This document shows positions 16,407 to 25,626 of a stretch of DNA of 64,000 nucleotides, piece by piece (position 1 is the first letter of the stretch; each line of letters starts with the position of its first letter). The notes under the pieces are model-generated. The model was not told the DNA's origin, did no database searches, and saw only the letters and a program-made list of their open reading frames with translations. This DNA comes from Ahrensia sp. (GTDB lineage Bacteria; Pseudomonadota; Alphaproteobacteria; Rhizobiales; Rhizobiaceae): assembly GCA_028817895.1 (NCBI GenBank), contig JAPPOQ010000015.1, forward strand, positions 1-64,000. Direction: 5' to 3'. The position numbers and the translations under genes are program-made.

Positions 16407-17042
16407 CTAGCCGCGACGCATGAAGCGGCGCATGGAGCGGAATTCGCGCATGCGCTCCACAAGGGTTGCGCGCTGTTCGGGCGTCAGCGTTTCGGCGACG
16501 TCTGCGAGCGCATCAACAACCTGTTTGGAACGCTGATCGACCACGGAGAGTCGCTCCGTGCGCACCTTTTCAAGGGCCTCGCGGTCGACATTGTCGGAGG
16601 TCAACAGATCGAGCATCTCCAGACCGGCTTCGCGGAAATCCTTACGCAGCGGGCGCATATCTTTGGCGACGGCCGACATCAGCGTGGCGATCTTGGCCGT
16701 CTGTTCGTCGGTCGCGTCAATTTCAATTGCAACATGGCGGACCACGCGGGTGACGCGCTTCTCGATCTCCTCATCGCTCATATTGGCGAAACGGCTGCCA
16801 TGCCTGTGGCCGCGGCGTTCGCCCCATCCAGCTTTCTCAACCAGCGAACCAACGCTGGTTTCGGAGGCGTAGAGTTTGGCGTGCTGGTAGACCTTGCTGT
16901 CGGCGATGGCAGGAACGCCGAAGGACGCACCGATCAGCAGGCTTGCGCCGACGATGGCCGTCGTCACCTTGCCCCTATCACTTCGTAGAAAGCCGCTGCG
17001 CAGAAAGGAAAATTTTTGCTTGTTGGAATGGTTGTCGCTCAT
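16407..17042 (-). CDS. CpxP/Spy-like periplasmic LTxxQ protein
   Basis: This 211-residue protein has a charged N-terminal head, one hydrophobic segment (TTAIVGASLLIGASFGVPAI) acting as signal or anchor, then a helical periplasmic domain ending in the LTPEQRATLVERMREF motif of the CpxP/Spy/periplasmic heavy-metal-sensor group. A His/Arg-rich patch, WGERRGHRHGSRF near residues 74-86, could bind metal. Such proteins chaperone periplasmic proteins and dampen their kinase. It is the first gene of the operon with the response regulator and kinase, so the layout matches cpxP-cpxR-cpxA but in one direction. The length exceeds Spy (about 160). Confidence 0.8.
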   Translation of the reverse strand: MSDNHSNKQKFSFLRSGFLRSDRGKVTTAIVGASLLIGASFGVPAIADSKVYQHAKLYASETSVGSLVEKAGWGERRGHRHGSRFANMSDEEIEKRVTRVVRHVAIEIDATDEQTAKIATLMSAVAKDMRPLRKDFREAGLEMLDLLTSDNVDREALEKVRTERLSVVDQRSKQVVDALADVAETLTPEQRATLVERMREFRSMRRFMRRG

Positions 17043-17222
17043 GGGTCACGCTCCTTCTCGTGATGCCCCGATATTGTGTGCTGCGGGGCGCTGGGAGGAA
17101 GGTCGTATTGTGTTCCCGGCCTTCCCATGACGCCTTTATGGACCGGCTTCGTTTCACGCATTCGTGGCGCAGGTAAAGAAGTGTAAAGCGGGGGGAGTTT
17201 CCAGGAATCGGACGGTTTCGCC

Positions 17223-17528
17223 ATGCGCGGTGTCAAAGTCGAAGGCATTCAGTGGGATGAGGGCAACTGGCCCAAATGCGGCAAGCATGGCGTGTCCAAG
17301 CTGGAAGTTGAACTTCTGTTCCGAAATGACCCTGCGATCATCCGCGACGATGCGCATTCGCAGACCGAATCCAGATTCAAGGCCATCGGTCAGACCGCCG
17401 AAGGTCGCGACGTCTTCGTCATCTTCACCCTTCGATGCTCAGATCAGCTGTGGTATATCCGTCCCATCAGTGCCAGATACATGCATGCAGAGGAGGTCAG
17501 AAGTTATGAAAAACAAAGAGAAGCTTAA
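17223..17528 (+). CDS. brnT: BrnT-family ribonuclease toxin
   Basis: The 101-residue product belongs to the BrnT (DUF497) toxin family, small RelE-fold ribonucleases that stop translation. Visible marks are IQWDEGNWPKCGKHGVS near the N-terminus, DAHSQTESRFKAIGQTAEGR in the middle, and the family end RPISARYMHAEEVRSYEKQ. The antitoxin gene starts 23 bp before its stop, with AGGAGG inside the toxin coding sequence, so the two are co-translated. It is divergent from the Spy-like operon with about 180 bp between. The motifs look intact, so the toxin is probably functional. Confidence 0.88.
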   Translation: MRGVKVEGIQWDEGNWPKCGKHGVSKLEVELLFRNDPAIIRDDAHSQTESRFKAIGQTAEGRDVFVIFTLRCSDQLWYIRPISARYMHAEEVRSYEKQREA

Positions 17529-17790
17529 ACCGCTGCCTCTTCACACGACTGATGAGGAGGCCGAGCACTTCCTCGATACCGCCGATCTGTCGGAGTATGA
17601 TCTCTCCGGGTTCAAGCCTGCGCATCTCAAGTTTGCCCGCCCGATGGTGACCTTTGAAATCGGCCTTTCGCCAGAGCAGGTCGAAGCGCTGGACATGATC
17701 GCCAGCAGAGATGGTACCGACCGCGAGCGCGTTGCACGACGCTTTATCGAAGAGGGTGTATCGGCGAGCGTTTCGAAGGAGGAGGCTTAG
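17506..17790 (+). CDS. brnA: BrnA/CopG-type antitoxin
   Basis: This antitoxin of 94 residues begins MKNKEKLKPLPLHTTDEEAE, typical of the toxin-binding N-terminus of BrnA. It continues through FLDTADLSEYDLSGFKP and ends in a ribbon-helix-helix DNA-binding segment, VTFEIGLSPEQVEALDMIAS then RERVARRFIEEGV. It binds BrnT and represses the operon. The start is set by AGGAGG nine bases before the ATG, inside brnT. The overlap guarantees coupled synthesis. A RIME-like repeat follows about 100 bp downstream. Confidence 0.85.
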   Translation: MKNKEKLKPLPLHTTDEEAEHFLDTADLSEYDLSGFKPAHLKFARPMVTFEIGLSPEQVEALDMIASRDGTDRERVARRFIEEGVSASVSKEEA

Positions 17791-17891
17791 GCGTCCGGCG
17801 TCAGACATAGATTGCCGCATATCGGCCCAGTGTCGATCTGATTGCGCTCCTGCTCGGTTTTGACAGATCGCGGTTTCGCGCCACGTTTCTA

Positions 17892-18022
17892 TCTCTCCCC
17901 TTGGGGGAGAGATATCACCGAAGGTGACAGAGAGTGGTAGCGCGCAAAAGCGCGCCACGCATTTTGTTCACCCCCCCTCTGCCTGCGCTTCGCTTCGGCA
18001 TCTCCCCCGCAAGGGGGGAGAG
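17892..18022. repeat. RIME-like palindromic intergenic repeat
   Basis: This non-coding element carries TCTCTCCCCTTGGGGGAGAG at one end and TCTCCCCCGCAAGGGGGGAG at the other. Between them are ATATCACCGAAGGTGACAGAG, an inner palindrome CGCGCAAAAGCGCG, and TGCGCTTCGCTTCGGCA. It resembles the Rhizobium intergenic mosaic elements scattered through rhizobial genomes: short, highly structured, non-autonomous. It fills the gap between the antitoxin and the convergent 5-oxoprolinase, where its hairpins could act as terminators on both strands. The remaining bases of this gap show nothing else. Confidence 0.7.
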
Positions 18023-18080
18023 TGGGTGCAAGTCGCCAGATCGCCTGACCAACTCCACACCTTCATGACAGCAAGAGAAC

Positions 18081-21000
18081 CTACACCCCCCACCCACCGG
18101 GCGTCGGACTCGTCACGACCACGGCTTCACCGGCTTTCACCTGCGTTTCGTCGCTGTGTTTGAGCAGTTCCATCTCGCCCGATAGTCTACGAATTTCGGT
18201 CTTGCCGCATTGGCCGTCGCCGCCGCCATTCAAACCTTTGGGTGGATTTTGCCGGTGGCTGCCGAGAATGGCGCAGGTCATGTCTTCCAGAAACCGCATG
18301 GTGCGGCGGATGCCATCGCCACCCGGATAGGCGCCTTTGCCTCCCGATCCGCGGCGGATCATGAATTCCTCGACCACGACCGGATAGCGCATTTCCAGAA
18401 TTTCGGGGTCCGTCAGCCGCGTATTGGTCATATGCGTGTGGACGCCATGGGCGCCGGCAAAGGGTGTGCCGTCATTCATCACACCCGCCGGCGCGCCGGA
18501 GCAGATCGTCTCATAGTTCTGGTAGCGCGCATTGCCATAGGTGAGATTGTTCATCGTACCCTGCGCATTGGCCATCGCGCCAAGCGCCATCAGCAGGCAA
18601 TTGGTGACATGCTGGCTGGTCTCCGTGTTGCCAGCGATCACAGCCGCCGGATAGGCGGGCTTGAGCATGCAGCCATCGGGAATGATGATGTTGATGGGCT
18701 TCAGACAGCCCGCATTCAAGGGGATGTTGGCTTCCACCATGATGCGGAACACATAAAGCACGGCGGCGCGGGTGATGGGCTGCGGTGCGTTGTAATTGTT
18801 CCTGGCGACCGGTGAGGTGCCGGTGAAGTCCACCGTCGCCTCGCGCTTGTCATGGTCAACGGTGATGGCGACCTTGATCTGCTGGCCCGTATCGGTGGGG
18901 TAGGTGTAGGCGCAATCGCTCAGCCGGTCGATGACGCGGCGCACGCTCTCCTCAGCATTGTCCTGCACATGGATCATATAGGCATCGACAACGTCCTGCC
19001 CGAAATGGGCGACCATTTTGCATAGTTCCGCAATGCCGCGTTCATTGGCGGCAACATGCGCGCGCAGATCGGCGATGTTCTGCGCCGGGTTGCGGCAGGG
19101 ATACGGATGGTCGGTGAGGACGGCCATCGTTTCCGCTTCGCGGAAGCGGCCCCGATCGACCAGCTTGAAATTATCGATTAGCACGCCTTCTTCATCGACA
19201 TGCGTGGCGTTGGGCGTTGCCGAACCGGGGGCGAGGCCGCCGACATCGGCGTGGTGCCCGCGTGATGCAACGTAGAAGATGATCTCGGTCTCATCGGCGT
19301 TGAAGACCGGTGTCACCACCGTGATGTCCGGCAAATGGGTGCCGCCATTGTAAGGCGCGTTCAGCATGAACACGTCGCCCGGCTTCATGCGCCCTTCATT
19401 GAGTTCGACAATGGTTTCAACCGAACGGTCCATCGACCCCAAATGCACCGGCATATGCGGTGCGTTGGCGACGAGCTGCCCCTGCGCGTTGAAAACGGCG
19501 CAGGAGAAATCGAGCCGCTCCTTGATGTTCACCGAATAGGCGGTGTTTTGCAGCGTCACGCCCATCTGCTCGGCAATCGACATGAACAGATTGTTGAACA
19601 CTTCCAGCAAAACAGGATCGGCAGTGTCTGCCGCGCCGACCACCGCTTCGCGTTCAATCGCTTCGGTGCGGGTGAGGATGATGTGGTCAAGCGCGTTGAG
19701 TGCTGCCTGCCAGCCCGGTTCGACCACGATGGTCTGGTGGTCCTCGATGATCAGCGCCGGGCCATTGACGCGATGGCCGGGTCTCAGCTGGTCCCGCTTG
19801 AACACACCGGCCTCGACATCGCTGCCGTTCACAAAGATGCTGGTGGTGGCTGAGGGGTGCTGTTCGGCGTCTTCTAGCTTTGCGGTTTGCTCCGTGGCAT
19901 CGGCTCCGCCGCCAACGGCCTCAACCTCAACGGCTTCGATGATCAGCGGCTTGTCGAACACGAAGCCGAACTGCGCCTTGTGCGCTTGCGAAAACGCGTC
20001 TCTCATCTCCTCGGCACCATCGCGATCTACGGCGATGGGCAGGTCTGTACCGTCATAGCGCAGGTGGATGCGTGTGATGACGGCGACGTCGCTTTCCTCA
20101 ACGCCCTGATCAGCCAGTTCCGCGCGAACCTGCGTTTCGAGATCCGCCTCGATGCGTTCAACCTCTTCCAGACCATCTGCGAGCGGCTTGATGATGGCTT
20201 GTGAGCGGCTGGCACGGATGTCCGCCAGACCCATCCCATAGGCTGACAGGATGCCCGAATAGGGATGGATGACCACGCTCGTCATGCCCAGATTATCCGC
20301 CACAGCGCAGGCATGCTGCCCCCCGGCACCGCCGAAACAGGTGAGGGCATATTCCGTCACGTCATAGCCACGTTGCACCGAGATTTTCTTGATGGCGTTG
20401 GCCATGTTCTCAACGGCGATGCGCAGGAAGCCGTCAGCGATGTCTTGTGGCGACAATTCGCCACCGATCTCGGCTGCGAGGTCTTCGAATTTTTCGCGCA
20501 CAATGTCGGCATCGAGCGGCTCGTTCTGCTCAAGGCCAAAAATCGCAGGAAAGTTTTGCGGCTTCAGCTTGCCAACCATCACATTGGCATCGGTGACCGT
20601 GAGCGGCCCGCCGCGGCGATAACAGGCCGGACCGGGATTGGCGCCAGCGCTTTCCGGGCCAACGCGAAAGCGACCGGCTTCATGAAACAGAATGGACCCG
20701 CCACCCGCCGCAACCGTGTGAATGCGCATCATGGGCGCGCGAATGCGAACACCCGCGACTTCGGTATCAAAGGCGCGCTCATACGCTCCGTCAAAATGCG
20801 ACACATCTGTTGATGTGCCGCCCATGTCGAAACCGATGACCTTCTCAAATCCCGCAAGCTTTGACGTCTCGACGGCACCAACCACACCGCCCGCCGGGCC
20901 GGAGAGGATCGCATCCTTGCCCTGAAACAGACCTGCGTCTGTGAGACCCCCGGAAGACTGCATGAACATCAGCCGCGTATCGGTTCCCAGTTCCTGCGCA

Positions 21001-21677
21001 ACCTGGTCCACATAGCGCCGCAGGATGGGCGATAGATAGGCGTCGACCACGGTCGTATCGCCACGCCCAACAAGCTTGGCGAGCGGCGAGACTTCGTGAC
21101 TGACAGACACCTGCGCAAAGCCCATCTCGCGCGCCAAAGCGGCGATGGCTTGCTCGTGTTCCGGATAGTTCCAGGCATGGATCAGGGCGATGGCGGTGGC
21201 ATCGATCCCGTCGGCCCGAATTTGGTTCAGAACGTTTCGCACGGCTTCGAGGTCGGGCGCTTTCTCAACCGTGCCATCGGCGAGAACGCGCTCGTCAATT
21301 TCGTGCACCTGACGATACAGCATTTGCGGCTTGATGATCTGCTTGGCAAAGATGTCGGGCCGCGCCTGATAGCCAAGTTCCAGCGCGTCGCCGAAACCGC
21401 GCGTGATCAGCAAGGCCGTCCAGTCTCCCTTGCGCTCCAGCAGCGCGTTGGTTGCAACCGTCGTGCCCATTTTGACGGTATTGACCGCGCCTTGCGGGAT
21501 TGTGGCGCCCTGCTCAAGGCCAAGCAGATGATGGATGCCTGCAATGGCTGCATCGCGATAGGCTTCAGGGTTTTCCGACAGTAGTTTGTGCGGATGCAAT
21601 GTGCCATCCGGTGCGCGGCCAACGATGTCGGTGAAGGTGCCGCCCCGGTCGATCCAGAAATCCCAACCTGACGTCAT
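18081..21677 (-). CDS. oplA: 5-oxoprolinase, fused HyuA-HyuB (ATP-hydrolysing)
   Basis: This 1198-residue enzyme opens 5-oxo-L-proline to glutamate with ATP. It is a single-chain fusion of the two subunits found separately in hydantoinases. The N-terminal HyuA-type half begins [20 protein letters not shown] and contains the second phosphate loop [16 protein letters not shown] and [14 protein letters not shown]. The HyuB-type half begins near residue 685 ([20 protein letters not shown]) and continues with [19 protein letters not shown] and [15 protein letters not shown]. The length matches eukaryotic and bacterial OplA (about 1200-1290), with no break. No accessory PxpABC genes are near. It likely recycles pyroglutamate from proteins or glutathione breakdown. 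Confidence 0.93.
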   Translation of the reverse strand: MTSGWDFWIDRGGTFTDIVGRAPDGTLHPHKLLSENPEAYRDAAIAGIHHLLGLEQGATIPQGAVNTVKMGTTVATNALLERKGDWTALLITRGFGDALELGYQARPDIFAKQIIKPQMLYRQVHEIDERVLADGTVEKAPDLEAVRNVLNQIRADGIDATAIALIHAWNYPEHEQAIAALAREMGFAQVSVSHEVSPLAKLVGRGDTTVVDAYLSPILRRYVDQVAQELGTDTRLMFMQSSGGLTDAGLFQGKDAILSGPAGGVVGAVETSKLAGFEKVIGFDMGGTSTDVSHFDGAYERAFDTEVAGVRIRAPMMRIHTVAAGGGSILFHEAGRFRVGPESAGANPGPACYRRGGPLTVTDANVMVGKLKPQNFPAIFGLEQNEPLDADIVREKFEDLAAEIGGELSPQDIADGFLRIAVENMANAIKKISVQRGYDVTEYALTCFGGAGGQHACAVADNLGMTSVVIHPYSGILSAYGMGLADIRASRSQAIIKPLADGLEEVERIEADLETQVRAELADQGVEESDVAVITRIHLRYDGTDLPIAVDRDGAEEMRDAFSQAHKAQFGFVFDKPLIIEAVEVEAVGGGADATEQTAKLEDAEQHPSATTSIFVNGSDVEAGVFKRDQLRPGHRVNGPALIIEDHQTIVVEPGWQAALNALDHIILTRTEAIEREAVVGAADTADPVLLEVFNNLFMSIAEQMGVTLQNTAYSVNIKERLDFSCAVFNAQGQLVANAPHMPVHLGSMDRSVETIVELNEGRMKPGDVFMLNAPYNGGTHLPDITVVTPVFNADETEIIFYVASRGHHADVGGLAPGSATPNATHVDEEGVLIDNFKLVDRGRFREAETMAVLTDHPYPCRNPAQNIADLRAHVAANERGIAELCKMVAHFGQDVVDAYMIHVQDNAEESVRRVIDRLSDCAYTYPTDTGQQIKVAITVDHDKREATVDFTGTSPVARNNYNAPQPITRAAVLYVFRIMVEANIPLNAGCLKPINIIIPDGCMLKPAYPAAVIAGNTETSQHVTNCLLMALGAMANAQGTMNNLTYGNARYQNYETICSGAPAGVMNDGTPFAGAHGVHTHMTNTRLTDPEILEMRYPVVVEEFMIRRGSGGKGAYPGGDGIRRTMRFLEDMTCAILGSHRQNPPKGLNGGGDGQCGKTEIRRLSGEMELLKHSDETQVKAGEAVVVTSPTPGGWGV

Positions 21678-21771
21678 GCTGCTTGCTCACCGATTGCGCC
21701 ACCCAACGAGCGTCCTATTGCGCAAAAGCGCCGGTCGGTTCAACCGCCGGATGACCTTGCACCCAATCCTG

Positions 21772-22599
21772 CTACGGCAGCGGTTCGAAATTGGGGTAGC
21801 GGTCCATGAACTGGCGCCAGATCTTTTCGCCAATCAGACAGTCATAGCCCGTCTCGTTTTTGCCTGAAACGGTGGCCCTGATCAGCGGCACTGCTGGCGC
21901 GGAAGCCAGTTCAAGGACCAGCTTGCGCCGCACCGCATTTGGAAATTCCTTCCAGTCATGCACGGGAATGACAAAGGAACCCGGACCACCAACGACGCAA
22001 GCGCGATAATACTCATCGAGATCGTGAAGCTGAAACTGTGATCCCATACCCTCGCTGGTCATCAGCGGGAGGCCATTGATGATGATGCCGGAGGCTATGG
22101 CGGCATCGCGCGCCTCCAAGACCGGACGGCCTGAATTGTTGGGGCCATCGCCGGAAACGTCGATCACCCGGCGCAGGGCGGTAAAGCCATTATTCTCAAA
22201 ACTGGCGGCAGAGCTGTCAATTGCATCAGAAATCGATGTGCGACGCAAAGCAGTGTTGAAACGCGACGTAAGCTTCACAGCCACGGCCTGAGCGGCTTGG
22301 GCGCCGTCGATCAGGGTCCAGTCCACCACCGTGCGCTGCTGACCGGTGTTCGACCACTCGACGTAGCGAAGCGCGATGCGCCCGATGAGACCACCACGAA
22401 TGGCGCGTATCACCTGCTCGCTGACAAGGGCTTCAGCGTAGCCGCGACGCTGGATCTCCAATTCGCGCTCCGACATGGATCGCGACACGTCAACGGCCAG
22501 GACCAGTTCGACATCAACTTCGACGTCTTCGGCCCGCGCGCCGTTCAAAAGCACGAGCAGCGTGAGCAGGCCGATGATGAACCGCCAACGCGTCATCAC
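21772..22599 (-). CDS. DUF1194 (VWA-like) exported protein
   Basis: The 275-residue protein has a clear signal peptide (MMTRWRFIIGLLTLLVLLNGARA) and a von Willebrand factor A-like domain of the DUF1194 family. The metal-ion-dependent adhesion site is present as LVLAVDVSRSMSERELEIQR (DxSxS). Supporting blocks are IALRYVEWSNTGQQRTVVDW, RTSISDAIDSS and RRVIDVSGDGPNNSGRPV. It is probably periplasmic and binds a partner protein through the metal. Its ATG overlaps the stop of the upstream YbdK-type ligase gene (ATGA), so the two are co-translated although one acts outside and one inside the cell. The partner is unknown. Confidence 0.85.
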   Translation of the reverse strand: MMTRWRFIIGLLTLLVLLNGARAEDVEVDVELVLAVDVSRSMSERELEIQRRGYAEALVSEQVIRAIRGGLIGRIALRYVEWSNTGQQRTVVDWTLIDGAQAAQAVAVKLTSRFNTALRRTSISDAIDSSAASFENNGFTALRRVIDVSGDGPNNSGRPVLEARDAAIASGIIINGLPLMTSEGMGSQFQLHDLDEYYRACVVGGPGSFVIPVHDWKEFPNAVRRKLVLELASAPAVPLIRATVSGKNETGYDCLIGEKIWRQFMDRYPNFEPLP

Positions 22600-23750
22600 G
22601 CGGTTTGCTTTGCAGGTTGGGATGCGCAGGCCGATGTTTCGCGGATCAGTTCGTCGACGACATCGCGCAGGGCCTGGTTTTCATCGCAGCCGCTATCGAT
22701 GGCGTGGCGATAGACATCCAGCTGCCTCTGAGCGCTGGTGCCCGTTTCAAGGATCGTCCGAAGGTGGCGAATATCGGCTTCGCAGCCGAGCGCTGCGGCA
22801 TCCTTCTGCGTCAGATCGATCACCTCTTCGATCAGATCCGGGAAGGCCACGAGTTCGCCCTTGCCGAAGTCGATGAGACTATCGGCAATGCCGTAGCGCT
22901 GGGCTCGCCAGCGATTTTCGCTGAGCAGAAATTGCGAATAACGTCGCCAGCCGATGTTGCGGCGATGCAAACGGAAAAGCATGCGCGTGACGCAGGCGCA
23001 AAGCGACGCAATGGCCAACGCATCATCCAAGCTGGTGCAGACATCGCAGATGCGGATTTCGATGGTTGGGAATTTCGGGTGAGGGCGGATGTCCCACCAG
23101 ATTTTCGTTTCATCGCTCAGCACCTTTGTGCGCTTGAGCATGTCGACTTCGTGCCGGTAATGGCTCCACCCGGAAAATTCAGGGGGCATGCCGCTTCGCG
23201 GCATCGAGTCAAAGACGGTGAGGCGATAGGAGTGCAGACCCGTATTACGGCCCTGCCAAAAGGGCGAGGATGTCGACAAGGCCAGAATATGGGGAAGAAA
23301 ATAGCGCAGCTGGTTCATGATGGTGATACGCAGATCATCATCGCCGATGCCAACGTGCACATGCATGCCGCAGGTTAAAAGCCGCCGCGCGACAGCCTGC
23401 ATTTCCTGCGACAGGACATCATACCGGTCTTTTGCCGTCGAAGACTGGCGTTTCCAGTCTGCAAAGGGGTGGGTGGCGGCCGCGACAAGCCCAAGTCCCT
23501 GCTGTTGGGCGATATCGCTGATGGTGCCCCGCATATTGGCAAGCTGTGCGCGCGCATCATCGATGGTCTGGCACACGCTGGTGCCAACCTCGATCTGGGC
23601 GCTCAAAAACTCTTCGGTGACACGCTCACCAAGCGCTTGCGCACATTTTTCGTGCACAGCCTGAGGTGCGGCCTCAGGCAGATCGCGCGTGTCGCGATCG
23701 ACGAGCAGGTATTCTTCTTCGATCCCGACCGTGAAATCCGGCTCTGTCAT
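22596..23750 (-). CDS. ybdK: YbdK-type carboxylate-amine ligase (GCS2 family)
   Basis: The 384-residue cytoplasmic enzyme belongs to the glutamate-cysteine ligase 2 family, which joins a carboxylate to an amine with ATP; E. coli YbdK has weak gamma-glutamylcysteine synthetase activity. It begins FTVGIEEEYLLVDRDTRDLP and contains LLTCGMHVHVGIGDDDLR, SSPFWQGRNTGLHSYRL and WWDIRPHPKFPTIEIRICDV, all family marks for substrate and ATP binding. The ATG at MTEPDFTVG is preferred over an extension 20 codons upstream. It is first in a coupled pair with the DUF1194 gene. The natural substrate is unknown. Confidence 0.9.
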   Translation of the reverse strand: MTEPDFTVGIEEEYLLVDRDTRDLPEAAPQAVHEKCAQALGERVTEEFLSAQIEVGTSVCQTIDDARAQLANMRGTISDIAQQQGLGLVAAATHPFADWKRQSSTAKDRYDVLSQEMQAVARRLLTCGMHVHVGIGDDDLRITIMNQLRYFLPHILALSTSSPFWQGRNTGLHSYRLTVFDSMPRSGMPPEFSGWSHYRHEVDMLKRTKVLSDETKIWWDIRPHPKFPTIEIRICDVCTSLDDALAIASLCACVTRMLFRLHRRNIGWRRYSQFLLSENRWRAQRYGIADSLIDFGKGELVAFPDLIEEVIDLTQKDAAALGCEADIRHLRTILETGTSAQRQLDVYRHAIDSGCDENQALRDVVDELIRETSACASQPAKQTA

Positions 23751-23953
23751 GCACCACCCGCCATGCTCGACCCTGCGGGGAGCGTAGCGGCAAATCGCGT
23801 GACGATGCAAATGATCTGCCGGCTCATACCGCGTGGGTGAGACTTACTCTTGGTTCATCGGCACATGCCAGGTCATCTTTGTGCCCGGTTTTATGCGATA
23901 GTCGGATTGGCGAGAGCGTCGCCAGCGGCGAAGAAATCGGCTAGAACTACGAC

Positions 23954-24694
23954 ATGCCAATCTGGACGGAATTCAGCAACTTTATTTCCCATGTTGCTGC
24001 CACGGCCTTTAGCGGCGTTGTCGAAACGCTGCGTGCCGTGTTTCAAAGCGACCCGGAACAACGCCGACGTGTTGCTTTTTCTGTCGCCATTATCGCGTTG
24101 TCGGCGAAGATGGCGAAGGCCGATGGCATTGTCAGCCCTTCTGAAGTGGAGGCGTTTCGCGAGATTTTTCACGTTCCGCAGGACGAATTGCGCAACGTGG
24201 CGCGTCTCTACGACCTTGCCAAGCGGGACGTTGCGGGGTTCGATGCCTATGCTGATCAGGTGCGTTCGCTCTTTCCTGGCGATGATCCAGCAGATGCGGC
24301 GATCCTGCATGATGTTTTGGATGCGCTGTTTCATATCGCCAAAGCCGATGAACTGATCCATGAAAACGAGCTCCTGTTTCTGGAAGAGATCGCAGTCGTA
24401 TTCGGATTTACCGCACAGGAGTTTGAGCGGATTGCAGCGCGTCATGTCGATGGGGAGCAGGGCAACCCATATGCCGTGCTGGGCGCTGATCCGGCCTGGG
24501 ATTTCGCCACGTTGAAGGCGCATTACCGCCAGCGCGTTGCTGAGAGCCATCCTGATCGGTTGATTGCGCGTGGAGTACCGCAGGAATTCGTCGTGCTGGC
24601 CAATGATCGGTTGGCGGCGATCAACACGGCGTGGGACCGCATCAAGGCATTGCACGGTCAGGGCACCGTGCCGGAACCGGTGATTGCGGTTTGA
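23954..24694 (+). CDS. djlA: DjlA-like co-chaperone (TerB + J domain)
   Basis: This protein of 246 residues combines a TerB-like helical domain (about 45-165: FSVAIIALSAKMAKADGIVS, then LHDVLDALFHIAKADELIHE with acidic metal-binding positions) with a C-terminal J domain (about 172-240: NPYAVLGADPAWDFATLKAH) whose HPD motif is at His199. It stimulates a DnaK-type Hsp70. E. coli DjlA has an N-terminal membrane anchor; here the N-terminus (MPIWTEFSNFISHVAATAF) is only moderately hydrophobic. The stop overlaps the TTG start of the amidase gene, a pairing repeated in rhizobia. It may tie chaperone action to envelope maintenance. Confidence 0.88.
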   Translation: MPIWTEFSNFISHVAATAFSGVVETLRAVFQSDPEQRRRVAFSVAIIALSAKMAKADGIVSPSEVEAFREIFHVPQDELRNVARLYDLAKRDVAGFDAYADQVRSLFPGDDPADAAILHDVLDALFHIAKADELIHENELLFLEEIAVVFGFTAQEFERIAARHVDGEQGNPYAVLGADPAWDFATLKAHYRQRVAESHPDRLIARGVPQEFVVLANDRLAAINTAWDRIKALHGQGTVPEPVIAV

Positions 24695-25443
24695 GCTTTG
24701 CACCGGATTCCAAATGCGTGAATGAGGTGCGCCCAGCCGTCAATTTTGGCGAACGTCGCGACGGCACAGCGATCGAAATTCTGCTCTTGCATTATACAGG
24801 CATGAACGGGGCGCTGGCCGCGCTGGATTGGCTGTGCTGTGAGGAGAGCGGTGTCTCGTGCCATTACTTCATCGATGAGGAAGGGCACATCACCCAACTG
24901 GTCGGTGAGGAGAAGCGTGCCCATCATGCTGGTGCAGGGTTCTGGGACGGTCGCGATGACATCAATTCGCGTTCGATTGGTATCGAGATTGTCAATGACG
25001 GACATCCGGGAGGCCTGCCGCCGTTCCCGCAGGCGCAGATGGACAGTGTCCTGCGTTTGTCAAAGGACATCATTGCGCGACACTCCATAGAGGCGCATCT
25101 GGTGCTGGCACATTCCGATACGGCTCCGTCCCGCAAGCAGGACCCGGGCGAGAAGTTTGACTGGGCCTGGCTTGCTGAGCGGGGTGTAGGGCACTTCGTC
25201 ATCCCATCGCCAATCGTGTCAGGTCGCTATTTTCAGCAGGGCGATAAAGGCCTTCCGGTTGAGGCACTCCAGCTCATGCTGACGCAATATGGTTATGGCG
25301 TCCCCGTCAATGGCACCTTTGATGATGCCACACGGATGGTCGTGACCGCCTTCCAGCGCCATTTCCGGCAGGAGAAGGTCGATGGTGTGGCCGATATGTC
25401 AACAATCGACACGCTGCACCGGCTTCTTAAAGCGATACCTTGA
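24691..25443 (+). CDS. amiD: N-acetylmuramoyl-L-alanine amidase, AmiD type, with peptidoglycan-binding domain
   Basis: This zinc amidase cuts the bond between muramic acid and the peptide in peptidoglycan or its anhydro-muropeptides. The Amidase_2 domain holds LLLHYTGMNG, SCHYFIDEEGHITQLVGEEK, NSRSIGIEIVNDG and LAHSDTAPSRKQDPG with the expected zinc His residues. A PG_binding_1 domain follows (GDKGLPVEALQLMLTQYGYG to the end). No signal peptide is visible, so it is probably cytosolic and may act in cell-wall recycling. I take the TTG overlapping the djlA stop (TTGA) as start, giving SFAPDSKCVNEVRP, the usual family N-terminus, and 250 residues. Frames upstream of it lie inside djlA. Confidence 0.88.
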   Translation: MSFAPDSKCVNEVRPAVNFGERRDGTAIEILLLHYTGMNGALAALDWLCCEESGVSCHYFIDEEGHITQLVGEEKRAHHAGAGFWDGRDDINSRSIGIEIVNDGHPGGLPPFPQAQMDSVLRLSKDIIARHSIEAHLVLAHSDTAPSRKQDPGEKFDWAWLAERGVGHFVIPSPIVSGRYFQQGDKGLPVEALQLMLTQYGYGVPVNGTFDDATRMVVTAFQRHFRQEKVDGVADMSTIDTLHRLLKAIP

Positions 25444-25626
25444 CGAAAAGAGCGCAGAATCGGCGCAATTGTTGCAGGCTGTAACAATGGCTGATCTGAT
25501 TTCGCCGCATTTGCCACAATTCCGACGTTGTTGGGGGTTTGTTGACCCATCATGCGATGAAGAGGGTTCTCATCGCTGACTTCCGTCGGCCTTTTTGGCG
25601 GACGCGTGTAATGAGAGTATTGACCC

